A DNA stretch of 48,038 bases from Verrucomicrobiota bacterium (GTDB lineage Bacteria; Verrucomicrobiota; Verrucomicrobiia; Limisphaerales; JADLHS01), in the NCBI GenBank assembly GCA_025350905.1, contig JANXWY010000065.1, positions 1 through 48,038 of the forward strand. The letters are read 5' to 3'. Under the pieces are notes generated by a model. That model had not been told where the DNA came from, searched no databases, and saw nothing but the letters and a program-made list of their open reading frames with translations. Position numbers and translations under genes: made by a program. Positions 16,835 to 24,966 of the stretch are shown here, piece after piece. Every line of letters begins with the position of its first letter. Position 1 is the stretch's first letter.

Positions 16835-17576
16835 CGAATCCGCGGCCCAAGTTCAGGAGGTCTCCCTACGCGGCTTCGGCTTTTTCGGCAGGACGGTCTT
16901 TGCGCTTTGTTTTTCCGACCCCACTCCGACCCGCTCTCCGTCTGACGCTTTCCGGAGGGATTGGCAGCCAAGTCCCGGGCGGGCCGCTTGCCTTTGGCCG
17001 TCGGCAGGACCGAAACGCTTCGCCCTGCCTGTCGCCCGACTGGTTTCGTTGACCCACACTTCCTGGCCAGACAAAGTCCGTCGCCTCGCGCTGGGGATCG
17101 CGTTTGGCTCGGCTCCAGTTGGGCGGGACGCAACGGATCATGGCGGTCGGTTTGGAAAAAGCATCCGCTGGCCGGCTGACCACGCGCCCACCAAGCGCAT
17201 CGCCTTCTGGCAGCGCGGACATTTTGGCGGCGGAACGGGCGGCGGTGGAACCCGCAGCGGGGCGGACCCGCTCCTGCCGGCCGGCGGCACGGGCGTGGCG
17301 GGCCCGCAGCTCACGTCCACCGTGGCGGTCACGCCGGGTTCGGACTGGAGCGGATAGGGCAACGGAGGGCGGTTCCGGTTTTGCGGCTCGACAGCTTTTG
17401 GGTCACGGAGTATGTAGGCCTTCATGGTGTTTGCTCTTCGGTCATTCCGGGTTGTCTGGGTCGCAAGTCCCACCACTTGTGGCTCGGCGGCCCGACTCAC
17501 GTCGGGTCGCAACCCACGCTCATCCCGGAGAGCAGACACCGCTCTCGCCCACAGCGAAAGCCATACTGACTAGGCC
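16835..17576 (-). mobile_element. Truncated IS110-like element, copy 1
   Basis: The right 150 bases (17428-17576) form a noncoding end nearly identical to copy 2 at 18840-19042. A minus-strand reading frame from ATG 17425 starts MKAYILRDPKAVEPQNR, like copy 2, but then jumps to a C-terminal zinc-ribbon-like piece, CPRCQKAMRLVG, and ends at 17138. The middle of any transposase is missing. 16835-17137 holds only decayed coding sequence. The element begins right after the GTTGAAC core and ends in ACTAGGC just before the next gene. Confidence 0.55.
17138..17425 (-). pseudogene. IS110-type transposase remnant, copy 1
   Basis: N-terminal leader shared with copy 2 (about 45 residues, to SCGPATPVPP), then a Pro-rich join and CPRCQKAMRLVGAWSAG. 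The catalytic Asp region of IS110 enzymes is absent. It is an internal deletion, not functional. Confidence 0.5.
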
Positions 17577-17593
17577 CCTTGCCCCAATTCGCC

Positions 17594-18379
17594 ATGGGTA
17601 TCTTTCGCCAACTTGCCCGAAAAATTCACGGTCCTCGCTGCCATCTTAATGCGAACGAGAAAGACTGGGTGGAGCGTCGCATGGTTTGGTTAAGAGAGCA
17701 GTTTGGCGCTGAACCCATTCGGCGTGCCCCATTAGATCCGACCTCACAGTTGCTGCCTAAGAAATGGGATGGCACTTACGAGGCGGGAGCAGATCTTTTC
17801 CAGCGTTTATGCGGATTCATGCAAGTGGACCCGACGCGACTGCACCTGCGGTTTTACTCAAAGTCCGAATCGCATGAGGTAGATTCAGCCTACGCTGGCG
17901 AGTCGCACAGTTCAGGCCCCGCAGGCTTATATTATGATCCCAAGGACCGTCAGAAGTTAGTCATTGCCCTTGAGCAATCCGCACTCGCTCAACCTGCGTC
18001 GTTAGCCGCGACCATTTGCCACGAGTTGGGACATGTGCATCTGCTGGCGGACAAGCGCATTGAGCGGGAAGAAGAGGATTGCGAGCCGTTGACGGACCTC
18101 CTCACAGTTTACTTTGGTGCGGGCATTTTAACGGCCAATTCTGCCTTTCAGTTCAGCCAGTGGCAGGAGGGCAGGATGCAGGGATGGAACGTGAGCAGAC
18201 AAGGCTACCTATCGGAGGCTCTATTTGGTTTCTCGCTCGCCTGTTTCTCCTGGTATCGTGGCGACGCTGAAGCTATTTGGGGGAAGCATCTCCGCCAAAA
18301 CATTGCATACTATTTCGATGACTCGATGCACTTTCTTTCCAGCACTCGTGATACTACTATTCCATTTGGCGGAGCCTAA
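17594..18379 (+). CDS. HExxH zinc metallopeptidase-like protein, cassette-borne
   Basis: 261 residues from ATG 17594; a TTG at 17579 would add five. The central motif CHELGHVHLL gives H143, E144 and H147, the gluzincin-type HExxH that binds zinc and activates water; E163 to E168 (EEEDCEPLTD) could supply the third ligand. No signal peptide or membrane segment, so it is probably cytoplasmic. Substrate is unknown. The stop TAA lies within the left core GCCTAAC of a strong attC, so the gene is a typical cassette, and its start follows the end of IS110-like copy 1. The family is not one I can name. Confidence 0.72.
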   Translation: MGIFRQLARKIHGPRCHLNANEKDWVERRMVWLREQFGAEPIRRAPLDPTSQLLPKKWDGTYEAGADLFQRLCGFMQVDPTRLHLRFYSKSESHEVDSAYAGESHSSGPAGLYYDPKDRQKLVIALEQSALAQPASLAATICHELGHVHLLADKRIEREEEDCEPLTDLLTVYFGAGILTANSAFQFSQWQEGRMQGWNVSRQGYLSEALFGFSLACFSWYRGDAEAIWGKHLRQNIAYYFDDSMHFLSSTRDTTIPFGGA

Positions 18380-18474
18380 CCCCCAAAGGATTGGAAGGGA
18401 CTGAGGCGCGGAGTTGCGGTCGCCTTGTTTGAGCGTGTGATCGCGCCGAACGTCCTTTCCATCCGTGGTTGAAC
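18374..18474 (+). other. attC recombination site, 101 bp
   Basis: The best attC in the window. Left core GCCTAAC (18374-18380), arms GGATTGGAAGGGAC and GTCCTTTCCATCC, which pair with one extrahelical base, and right core GTTGAAC (18468-18474). The stop codon of the preceding gene is inside the left core. Confidence 0.8.
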
Positions 18475-18837
18475 CCGCCCCGAAAACGCCTGCGGCGCAC
18501 GGGGCAAGCCCGGGAAAGTATCTGAAGGCGTTCCTCCGCTCCTTGCCTTTTGCTTTTCGTTTTGGGCCCGGACGCCAGCCGCGCCGCGGGCATTCCCCGC
18601 CACTATTTTCGCGCTGTCGCTCGGCGCCAGCGACACGGCGCTGCTGTCGTTATGCACGTCCAACCCGACATAGAGGACGCGCGGCCCCAAGGCCGGCGGC
18701 ACGGGGGTAGCGGGCCCGCAGCTCACGTCCCCCGTGGCGGTGAGGGCGGGAGCGGCCGGGGGCGACGGAGGCAACGGCGGGCGTGGCCGGTTTTGCGGCT
18801 CGACAGTGTTTGGGGTGCGGAGTATGTAGGTCTTCAT
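18376..18837 (-). pseudogene. IS110-type transposase, N-terminal fragment
   Basis: From ATG 18837: MKTYILRTPNTVEPQNR, a Pro-rich leader, then VLYVGLDVHNDSSAVSLAPS, which is the start of the DEDD domain of IS110 transposases (YVGIDVHKD pattern, first catalytic Asp). After about 60 residues similarity stops, and the frame runs through unrelated sequence and the attC. It is truncated. Confidence 0.65.
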
Positions 18838-19044
18838 GGTGTTTGCTCTGCGGTCATTACGGGTTGTCTGGGGCGCAAGTCCCACCACTTGTGGCTCGCC
18901 CCGTGAGATCACCGACAGCGCTACGGTGGGCTGGTGTGGAATTATCTCACGGGGCGAGGCCCCGCTGACACGGTGCAACCCACGCTCATCTCGGAGCGCA
19001 GACACCGCTCTCGCCCACAGCGAAAGCCCTACTGACTAGGCATC
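18475..19044 (-). mobile_element. Truncated IS110-like element, copy 2
   Basis: It starts immediately after the attC right core GTTGAAC and ends in ACTAGGC three bases before the next gene, as copy 1 does. The transposase start (ATG 18837) faces left, and the noncoding end 18840-19042 would be the transposase-proximal end where IS110 elements encode their bridge RNA. It differs from copy 1 mainly by a block with 17-base inverted arms at 18893-18909 and 18945-18962. Confidence 0.58.
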
Positions 19045-19371
19045 ATGCGCACACTCCACACCATTCGTCTCGTTACACTTTTGTTGGTTTTGGGGTTCAT
19101 TCCGGCGTGTCGCACCACGTCACTAAACAAACAAGAGGCTCCCGATTGGTATGCGAGATACCATTCGATGGTGCGGTGGGTTGGTTATCAGGGTTCGGAC
19201 CAGCAGTTCCATCACTACATCGCTCGCGTCATGGACGATTGGAATTTTATCCAGATACGGAAGGACGAGTTGACGGTGGCCGTTGAGCGTCCTTATTCCA
19301 CCGCATCGAGTGCGCCGCTCTACCACTATCTCGTTGACCCGAGTCGAGAGTACAGAAAGGTCGAACAATGA
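19045..19371 (+). CDS. Cassette-borne small lipoprotein
   Basis: 108 residues, ATG at 19045. The N-terminus is a lipoprotein signal: RTLHTIRLVTLLLVLGFIPAC, with the lipobox IPAC at about residues 19-22. The mature part is Tyr-, Trp- and His-rich (DWYARYHSMVRWVGYQG) and has no motif I recognise. It lies between the end of IS110-like copy 2 and an attC whose left core begins two bases after the stop. Confidence 0.6.
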   Translation: MRTLHTIRLVTLLLVLGFIPACRTTSLNKQEAPDWYARYHSMVRWVGYQGSDQQFHHYIARVMDDWNFIQIRKDELTVAVERPYSTASSAPLYHYLVDPSREYRKVEQ

Positions 19372-19372
19372 T

Positions 19373-19464
19373 GCCTACCAGTCACTGCAGCGAACGGCGG
19401 CATCGCATCACTCTTGCAGTCGGCGCGTCCCGTGGCCGCCGTCGCTGAGTTTGGTTCGTTGGCC
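19373..19464 (+). other. attC-like site, 92 bp
   Basis: Left core GCCTACC (19373-19379), identical to that at 13534. Arms ACTGCAGCGAACGGCGGC (19384-19401) and GCCGCCGTCGCTGAGT (19435-19450) pair with two extrahelical bases. Right core GTTGGCC (19458-19464) is near consensus. The next ATG is 13 bases on. Confidence 0.68.
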
Positions 19465-19476
19465 ACTGCGCACGCC

Positions 19477-19725
19477 ATGACACTCTCGAAAGCACAACGA
19501 TACGAACGTCTCTCGAAACGCGCCGGTATCGCGGCGAGCATTTGTCTCATCCTTTGGTTGCTTTCCATGTTTGGGGCTGCCGTCTTGCCGTCATCTGAGG
19601 AGCATCCAAATCATTGGATCGGCGTCGCGTGCGGCCTCACGTTTCTGGCGACGGTCGCGGGCGGTGTTACATGCTTGGCGGCAGCAATCTTGAGCCGCTA
19701 TCAATCGAAAGAAACCAGACCATGA
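19477..19725 (+). CDS. Cassette-borne small membrane protein
   Basis: 82 residues from ATG 19477. A charged N-terminus (TLSKAQRYERLSKRAG) and two membrane segments (about 17-38 and 52-74), then a short basic tail. No family recognised. It follows an attC right core by 13 bases. The frame is open upstream to 19414, but that part lies in the attC. Confidence 0.6.
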   Translation: MTLSKAQRYERLSKRAGIAASICLILWLLSMFGAAVLPSSEEHPNHWIGVACGLTFLATVAGGVTCLAAAILSRYQSKETRP

Positions 19726-19822
19726 CGCCGCCGCCTCCTGATGAGCTGTCGCGCAATCCGTTGGAGGCTGGTGCCCGGTTCCAGCTTATCTTGTCATTGC
19801 TCCGCCCCAAGGGTGGGTGGAG

Positions 19823-19888
19823 GGTTAATCGCCAAAGGATGGAAAGGACCGGAGCGGAGCGGAGCGTCCCTTCCATCCGGGGTTGGAC
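19823..19888 (+). other. attC-like site, 66 bp
   Basis: Arms GGATGGAAAGGAC and GTCCCTTCCATCC pair and match the arms of the site at 18374. Right core GTTGGAC (19882-19888) fits the consensus. The left core GGTTAAT is degenerate. Confidence 0.65.
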
Positions 19889-19975
19889 CCGCCCCGTGCG
19901 ATCGGCTCGGTTTCGAATCGGGAGTCACGCGGGCGGGGTTGGTGATCCGGAACGTTTGCTGTTACGATGCATACA

Positions 19976-20680
19976 ATGAAACTCACGATGGCAGCCCTGT
20001 TCGGTCTCGGCGTGGTTGGCGCTCTCGGCCCAAGGATCTCGGCCCAGACGGCGGTGACGATCAGTCGTGGATTTTAGATGGGGAAGGTCGAGGTCACCCA
20101 AGACGAGTATTTACAGGTGACACACGCCAACCCCAGTTATTTCACCGGAGATTACAACCGTCCGGTCGAGCAGGTGAATTGGTTTGAGGCAACGAATTAC
20201 TGCGCCCTGCTCACGGAGCGGGAACGGACGGCCGGGCGGATTGCGATGAACAGCCTGTATCGCTTGCCCACGGAGGCGGAATGGGAGTATGCCGGCCGCG
20301 CTTGGACCGCCGATCGGCAATTCAGTCATGGCGACGATCTGAGCTACACGAACCTGGAAAATTTTGCGTGGTATCAGACCAACAGCAGTTCCACGACGCA
20401 TGCGGTGGGACAAAAATGGCCCAATCCCTGGGGCTTGTATGACATGTACGGGAATGTTTTGGAATGGTGTCAGGACTTGTGGACGGATCATCTTCCGGGC
20501 GGCAGGCAGACGGATCCGGAGGGGCCCAGTTCGAGTCCGGGTGGGATCCGCGTGTTCCGGGGCGGCGCCTGGAGTTCCGGCGCGGCGTTCTGCCGCTCGG
20601 GCATGCGGAACCGCTACACTCCAAGCAGCAGATTTTTCGACCTTGGTTTCCGCGTGGTGTTGGTCTCCGGACGGCCCTAA
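19976..20680 (+). pseudogene. FGE-sulfatase (SUMF1-like) domain protein with in-frame amber codon
   Basis: ATG 19976 begins a signal peptide (MKLTMAALFGLGVVGALG) that joins directly to TAVTISRGF, then TAG at 20075-20077, then MGKVEVTQDEYLQV. In relatives this reads GFWMGKYEVTQ, so TAG replaces the Trp codon TGG. The usual stretch of about 30 residues before TAVTISRGF (FVTIPAGTFTMGS type) is also missing. The rest, 20078-20680, is a normal SUMF1-like domain: YRLPTEAEWEYAGRA, GLYDMYGNVLEWCQDLW, RVFRGGAWSSG, FDLGFRVVL. Of the two active-site cysteines of true FGE, only the second position has Cys (AAFCRSG), so it was probably not a sulfatase activator. Confidence 0.72.
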
Positions 20681-20843
20681 TCAAGCCGGCGCCATTCTCA
20701 GAAGTTATTTCCGCTGCAGGTCCGGAACTGCTTGAAGCAATCCGCGCTGCGCGCTGCGCGCTGCGTGCGCGGCTTGGCTTGGCGGTGTTGAATTCGAGAA
20801 CGGTTTCGCGGCGGGCGACAGGGCGCGCGCCCGGCGACCAAGG

Positions 20844-21902
20844 CTATTGGGCGCCGTTCTCGACCTTCAGTGGTTGCAGCTGCAATTTCTCCGGGTCAAT
20901 CACCGCGTGCTTGATGCGCTGGCGCTTCCAGGTGTAGGTGAGGTGGACGAGGCCATCGCGCGTTTGGATGATGGCGGGATAGCTGAACTCCTTGCCCGGC
21001 TCATTCTCCAGGATCAGTGCCGCGGACCAAACTTTCCCGTCGGACGAAGCGGCGAGGGCGAGCGGGGAGCGGCCTTTGGTCACCGGATTGTAGATGAGCA
21101 GATGGCGGCCATCTTTCAATGTCACGGCATCCGTGCCGGCGTTGGGATTCGGCAAATCGGTCAACGTCATTTCGCTCCAGGTCCGGCCCTCATCGGCCGA
21201 CCAGGTTTCAAATATTCTCCCCTGCCGCGTCCGGCCCAAGGCCTGGAGTTGGCCGTCCGCATGAAAAAGAATACTCGGCTGAATGGTGCCGATTTTTTTG
21301 CCGTCGTTTACCGGCGGCGTGGCCGTCCAGGTCTGGCCAAGATCCGACGAGCGCTCGAAGTGAACCCGCCAGCCGACATCTTCGCTGCTGCTGGGACTCA
21401 GCAGCTCGCCATTGGCGAGTTGCACCGGTTTGTTTTTGATCGGACCGACGATGCCGTCGGGCAGCCGCCGGGGTTGGGACCACGTTTTGCCGGCGTCGGC
21501 GGAAGTCAGGAGCATGCCCCACCAGCGGTCGGGGTTGGGGCCGACCTTGTAGAACAACAACAGGGGCCCGGTCTTCGGCTGGAACAGAACCGGATTCCAG
21601 GTCGGATAACGTTTCGTGGGCGATGCAACGCCGTTGGCCGCTTCGACGGGCGCCGTCCAATGGCCGCTTTCGTAGCGGGAAACCCAGATCCCGACGTCCG
21701 GTTCTTTTTCATCCGTTCCGCCAAACCACGCGGCGATCAAGCCGGCCTTGGTTTCCGCGATCGTCGAGGCATGGCACGACGGAAAGGGGGCGGTTTCGTA
21801 GATGAATTCCGACTTGAGCAGACCGGGTTGCTCGGCGGCCCGGAGCGGGGTCACCAGGAGACACCCGGCGAGGACAAGGAAGGGAACGATTAGAGGTTTC
21901 AT
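20844..21902 (-). CDS. Sialidase-like BNR-repeat exported protein
   Basis: 352 residues, ATG 21902, with a signal peptide of about 22 residues (PLIVPFLVLAGCLLVTPLRA). Six-bladed propeller family. Asp-box repeats are visible: SADAGKTWSQP, SSDLGQTWTAT, SADEGRTWSEM and SSDGKVWSA. FIYETAPFPSCHASTIAET and YPTWNPVLFQ are typical of the BNR_2/exo-alpha-sialidase group common in Planctomycetes and Verrucomicrobia, where glycan specificity is mostly untested. Acts outside the cytoplasm. It lies upstream of the ceramidase on the same strand, but a repeat-filled gap of 253 bases separates them, so co-transcription is doubtful. Confidence 0.85.
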   Translation of the reverse strand: MKPLIVPFLVLAGCLLVTPLRAAEQPGLLKSEFIYETAPFPSCHASTIAETKAGLIAAWFGGTDEKEPDVGIWVSRYESGHWTAPVEAANGVASPTKRYPTWNPVLFQPKTGPLLLFYKVGPNPDRWWGMLLTSADAGKTWSQPRRLPDGIVGPIKNKPVQLANGELLSPSSSEDVGWRVHFERSSDLGQTWTATPPVNDGKKIGTIQPSILFHADGQLQALGRTRQGRIFETWSADEGRTWSEMTLTDLPNPNAGTDAVTLKDGRHLLIYNPVTKGRSPLALAASSDGKVWSAALILENEPGKEFSYPAIIQTRDGLVHLTYTWKRQRIKHAVIDPEKLQLQPLKVENGAQ

Positions 21903-21937
21903 GAGATATCCAAGTCGGATTCACGCATTAAGAATTC

Positions 21938-22084
21938 AACGCAAAGCCGCCAAGAGGCAAAGACGCAAAGAAGAAATTGCAAGCGAGAGGCGCTACAACT
22001 TGTGCTCACCAAATCGTGACGGAACCAGCAGTCGGGAACCATTTTCAATCTCATTGCGCCTTCGCGGCTTTGCGATTTTGCGTT
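21938..22084. repeat. Inverted repeat, CGCAAAG type
   Basis: Left arm 21938-21970 (AACGCAAAGCCGCCAAGAGG and on) and right arm 22054-22084 (CCTTCGCGGCTTTGCG and on) pair imperfectly. This kind of element recurs in many environmental genomes and makes spurious peptides such as AKRQRRKE. It fills the sialidase-ceramidase gap. Confidence 0.65.
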
Positions 22085-22155
22085 AAACGGCCGTCGGCTT
22101 GAATTCGGCGCGGAGTATTTTTGTAACACTCGGTCATGCCGCGCGTCCGTTGGAC

Positions 22156-23418
22156 TTACTGTTTTGCCACCGTCTCCGGCCGGGGCGATTCGTTGACGAA
22201 CTTGAGGGCTTCGTTGACCAAAATTTCGCCGGTGCGTTCACCGAGACTCGTGCGCGAGACATATTCGTAGCGTTTGAAACTGTCGTAGTCCTCCTTGGTA
22301 AGTATATAACCATACGCGTCGTTGGTGAGACCAAACAACAGGTTGTGTTCCCCGTGCATCTTGCGTTTGAGATAGAAACCAATGTTCGGGAGGGCTTCGC
22401 CGGGAATGGTGAGGATCTGGGCGTTGCCGAGGTTGATCAGGTTCATTTGCGTGGTCAATTTTCCGTCCGCCCCGGCCGCGCTCTTGGGCAAGGCTTTCAG
22501 GAGGGCCTGCATCAACGGCGAGTCCACCGGAAACGTGAGTGGCCGTGCGAAGCAAAGGAGTTTCGGCGACGGTTGCTCCGGCGCGCTCTGAACGATCCGC
22601 AGGGCTTCGTCGGCCAGCAAATTTCCAATGCGCTGACATTCCTCCCAGGTGCCTGCCTCACCGCCTTCTGGCCGCCGGTTGTCGGCCGTCACCATACCGC
22701 CTTGCGCGCTGTTCATGAAAATTCCCGTCCCGCCGCCTTTGGCGGAAATTTCGTCGTACAGTGGCCCGATGAGGTCCGGACTGCAGATGCCCCGGCCATT
22801 CCCCAACACTTCCGGATGAATCGCATAATTGACCAGCGTGGCAAACGGTTTGCCGGCGGCATCCAAAGCTTGGAGGACGGAACAGCGCGGGTCATACAAC
22901 TGCGGCGCGTAGTAGTTGTAGGCGATCGCTCCCTTGGCTTCGCCGGTCGCGACCTTCAGCCGGGCCGGTTGCATTTTAGCAATCGCTTCGTTGATCGCTT
23001 CGGCCATCCGCGTGCAAACCAGTTCCAGGTACTTGGGATCGCTGGACGTGCCACCTTTGCCATCGGGAAATCCATAACAATCCGGCGCGCTGTGAGTGTG
23101 GGTGGCGCCGATCAAAATATTCTCGGGGGAGATTCCCTTCACCGCCGACCGCACCAGGTTGCCGAGGGCGGCGGGGAAGCCCAGGAAATCCGCGCTCACG
23201 ATCGCGACCCGCGTGCCGTCCTGCTCGAAGACCAGTGCGCGAACGGTCAGTTCGCCTTCCTTCTTCGTGGTCGGATGCGAAGCCCCCACCCCACCGCTCA
23301 CCGGCAACAGCGGATCCGGGGTGACATTGCGGACGGCAATGCCGGCGCGAAAGGCGGCAACGGCATCGAATCCGAAGGTGGCCAGACAAAGCAGGAGCGC
23401 GAGTGGTTTTAAGTTCAT
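22156..23418 (-). CDS. Neutral/alkaline ceramidase family protein
   Basis: 420 residues, ATG 23418, with a signal peptide ending near VAA (residue 22). Ceramidases hydrolyse the amide bond of ceramides; bacterial relatives with only the N-terminal catalytic domain are common and often untested. Visible motifs: AGIAVRNVTP at the mature start, SADFLGFP, GATHTHSAPD with the zinc His pair, NYAIHPEVLGN with another His and Glu, NSAQGGMVTADNR containing the nucleophile-type Ser region, and TIPGEALPNIG near the C-terminus. It lacks the C-terminal Ig-like domain of full-length ceramidases, which is usual for this subgroup. It is probably periplasmic or secreted. Confidence 0.86.
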   Translation of the reverse strand: MNLKPLALLLCLATFGFDAVAAFRAGIAVRNVTPDPLLPVSGGVGASHPTTKKEGELTVRALVFEQDGTRVAIVSADFLGFPAALGNLVRSAVKGISPENILIGATHTHSAPDCYGFPDGKGGTSSDPKYLELVCTRMAEAINEAIAKMQPARLKVATGEAKGAIAYNYYAPQLYDPRCSVLQALDAAGKPFATLVNYAIHPEVLGNGRGICSPDLIGPLYDEISAKGGGTGIFMNSAQGGMVTADNRRPEGGEAGTWEECQRIGNLLADEALRIVQSAPEQPSPKLLCFARPLTFPVDSPLMQALLKALPKSAAGADGKLTTQMNLINLGNAQILTIPGEALPNIGFYLKRKMHGEHNLLFGLTNDAYGYILTKEDYDSFKRYEYVSRTSLGERTGEILVNEALKFVNESPRPETVAKQ

Positions 23419-23550
23419 GGTGTTTATAATACTTGGTGCGTGGTTGATTAAACGGGACCGGCCTTCAAAGGCAAGCGATAATGTTGAAGGCAGCGCGTGA
23501 TCGCCGGATTGTGGACCGGGCGATCGGGACGCTGTTGCGGAAGGGCGCAG

Positions 23551-24702
23551 TCAGCTAAAACGTAGGGCGGAACGCTCGCGTTCCTTTTCCAGCTTTTGGC
23601 GGACGAGCAGCAAGGTGGCGCGGGTGAGTTCGCGCACTTCACCACTGCGATTCTCGAGTTCCTTTTCGAGTTCGGTGATGCGCTTCTCGTAAGCCTGGAT
23701 GCGCTCCTGGAGCGGGAGATTGAGTTCAGAAAGCCGATCTTCCAGTTCCTGCAAGACCGTTTGCGCGCGGCGCTGGGTTTCCATCAGCGTGTTGCGTTGG
23801 GTGTAGAGGCCCTGCACCAGCGCTTGCTTGGCAAATTCCGTCAACTCCGGCCCGACCTTCTGGCTGAGGATTTGCGCCTGCTGCGCCGCGACCACCTCGG
23901 CCGCGATGGCTCGTTGACGCCATTCATCCGTCGACGCGGGAGCGGACCCGGGGGCGGGGCCGGAAAGTGCGGGAAGTGCGGACGGGGTCGTGATTAACGC
24001 GGTTGTGGTGATCGGTGGCTGTCGTCGGAACATCAACAGCAACCCGGCCAGCAGCCCGATGATCACGCCCAAGGCCCCAAAGATCCACCACATCGGCGAG
24101 GGCGCCGCCGACTGGCGCTCGACGACCGGGGCCGCGGCCGGGGCCGGGGGGGCGGGCACGGCATTGGTGACCGGCACCAAGCGCGCCGGCCGGATGCGAA
24201 AGGTGAAGGGATCCGCCTCCGCAATTTTCGGGTCGGCCGTGGTGACGCTGCCACTATCCGCCCGTCCGCTCGGAGCGTAGAGGTAAGTGTTCGTGAGTTC
24301 ATTGACGCCGTCGAAGTTGAGGCGCAGGTAATATTGAATGACCTCGTTCGTGGTCGTGGCCGCGGGGTTGAAGGTGGCGCGCCAGTATTGATTGTTGGGG
24401 TTCGGTCCCCCATTGAGAAAGAACTGGAGCTCCACGCTACTCCAGGTGTCTTGCGACAACCGCCGGTAGAAAACGGCGCCCCCGGTCTGGTTGGCGGTGC
24501 CGTAGGCGTTGTTCAGCTTTTGCACGCCGGTATACACGGTCACGGAGGTATTGGTGCCGATTTCGGATTCCGGGTTGCGCATCGAGAAACCAAGGTCGCT
24601 GGTGTTGTCCGGAATATGCCAGGCGTTGGCTAGCACGGCGAACGAGTCGCGCGGGCAAAAGCACATCGTGCCCAGGAGGAGCAAACCGGCGACCTGCCGC
24701 AT
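23551..24702 (-). CDS. Exported protein with membrane anchor and coiled coil
   Basis: 383 residues from ATG 24702; the frame stays open to 24900 and ATG 24753 is an alternative. Signal peptide (MRQVAGLLLLGTMCFC and on). An outer beta-rich domain of about 130 residues (TVYTGVQKLN, WSSVELQFFLNGG, YYLRLNFDGVNELTNTYLY) resembles the starch-binding or Ig-like modules found before glycosidases. A Pro/Ala linker, a membrane helix (MWWIFGALGVIIGLLAGLLL), a second Pro/Ala linker and a long coiled coil at the C-terminus (LEDRLSELNLPLQERIQAYE, ITELEKELENRSG) follow. I do not recognise the whole. It may link an outer carbohydrate signal to a cytoplasmic coiled coil, but that is inference from topology. 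Confidence 0.6.
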   Translation of the reverse strand: MRQVAGLLLLGTMCFCPRDSFAVLANAWHIPDNTSDLGFSMRNPESEIGTNTSVTVYTGVQKLNNAYGTANQTGGAVFYRRLSQDTWSSVELQFFLNGGPNPNNQYWRATFNPAATTTNEVIQYYLRLNFDGVNELTNTYLYAPSGRADSGSVTTADPKIAEADPFTFRIRPARLVPVTNAVPAPPAPAAAPVVERQSAAPSPMWWIFGALGVIIGLLAGLLLMFRRQPPITTTALITTPSALPALSGPAPGSAPASTDEWRQRAIAAEVVAAQQAQILSQKVGPELTEFAKQALVQGLYTQRNTLMETQRRAQTVLQELEDRLSELNLPLQERIQAYEKRITELEKELENRSGEVRELTRATLLLVRQKLEKERERSALRFS

Positions 24703-24966
24703 GGCCGGCGGGAAACCGAACGTGCGAAAACGAGTTGGCGACCCGGTTAGCATTGAGCTATCCGCTGATCCGATCCGGCGCCGACCGTGGCTTGGAATGG
24801 GGTCTTGCGGCTCCGCCATTGCGAAATTAACGCGGTGCGTAGGGGAACATTGGTTGTCGCCGGTTTCCATGCGGCGACTTTGTCTTTGACCGCTTTCCAC
24901 GTCAAGCGCCGACTCAGCGGAGGCAGAGTTTTTGTCGATCGAGCTTCGATGAAAGAAGCGACCGAC

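Noticed and set aside
16507-17133. 208-codon minus-strand frame across the intron end
   Set aside because: Runs antisense through the reverse transcriptase and domain V into decayed IS sequence.
20681-20843. Possible gene after the FGE-like pseudogene
   Set aside because: Only a GCGCTGCGCGCTGCG stretch and a palindromic GGGCGCGCGCC; no usable frame.
22099-23412. 437-codon plus-strand open frame
   Set aside because: Shadow of the ceramidase gene, whose motifs are clear on the other strand.
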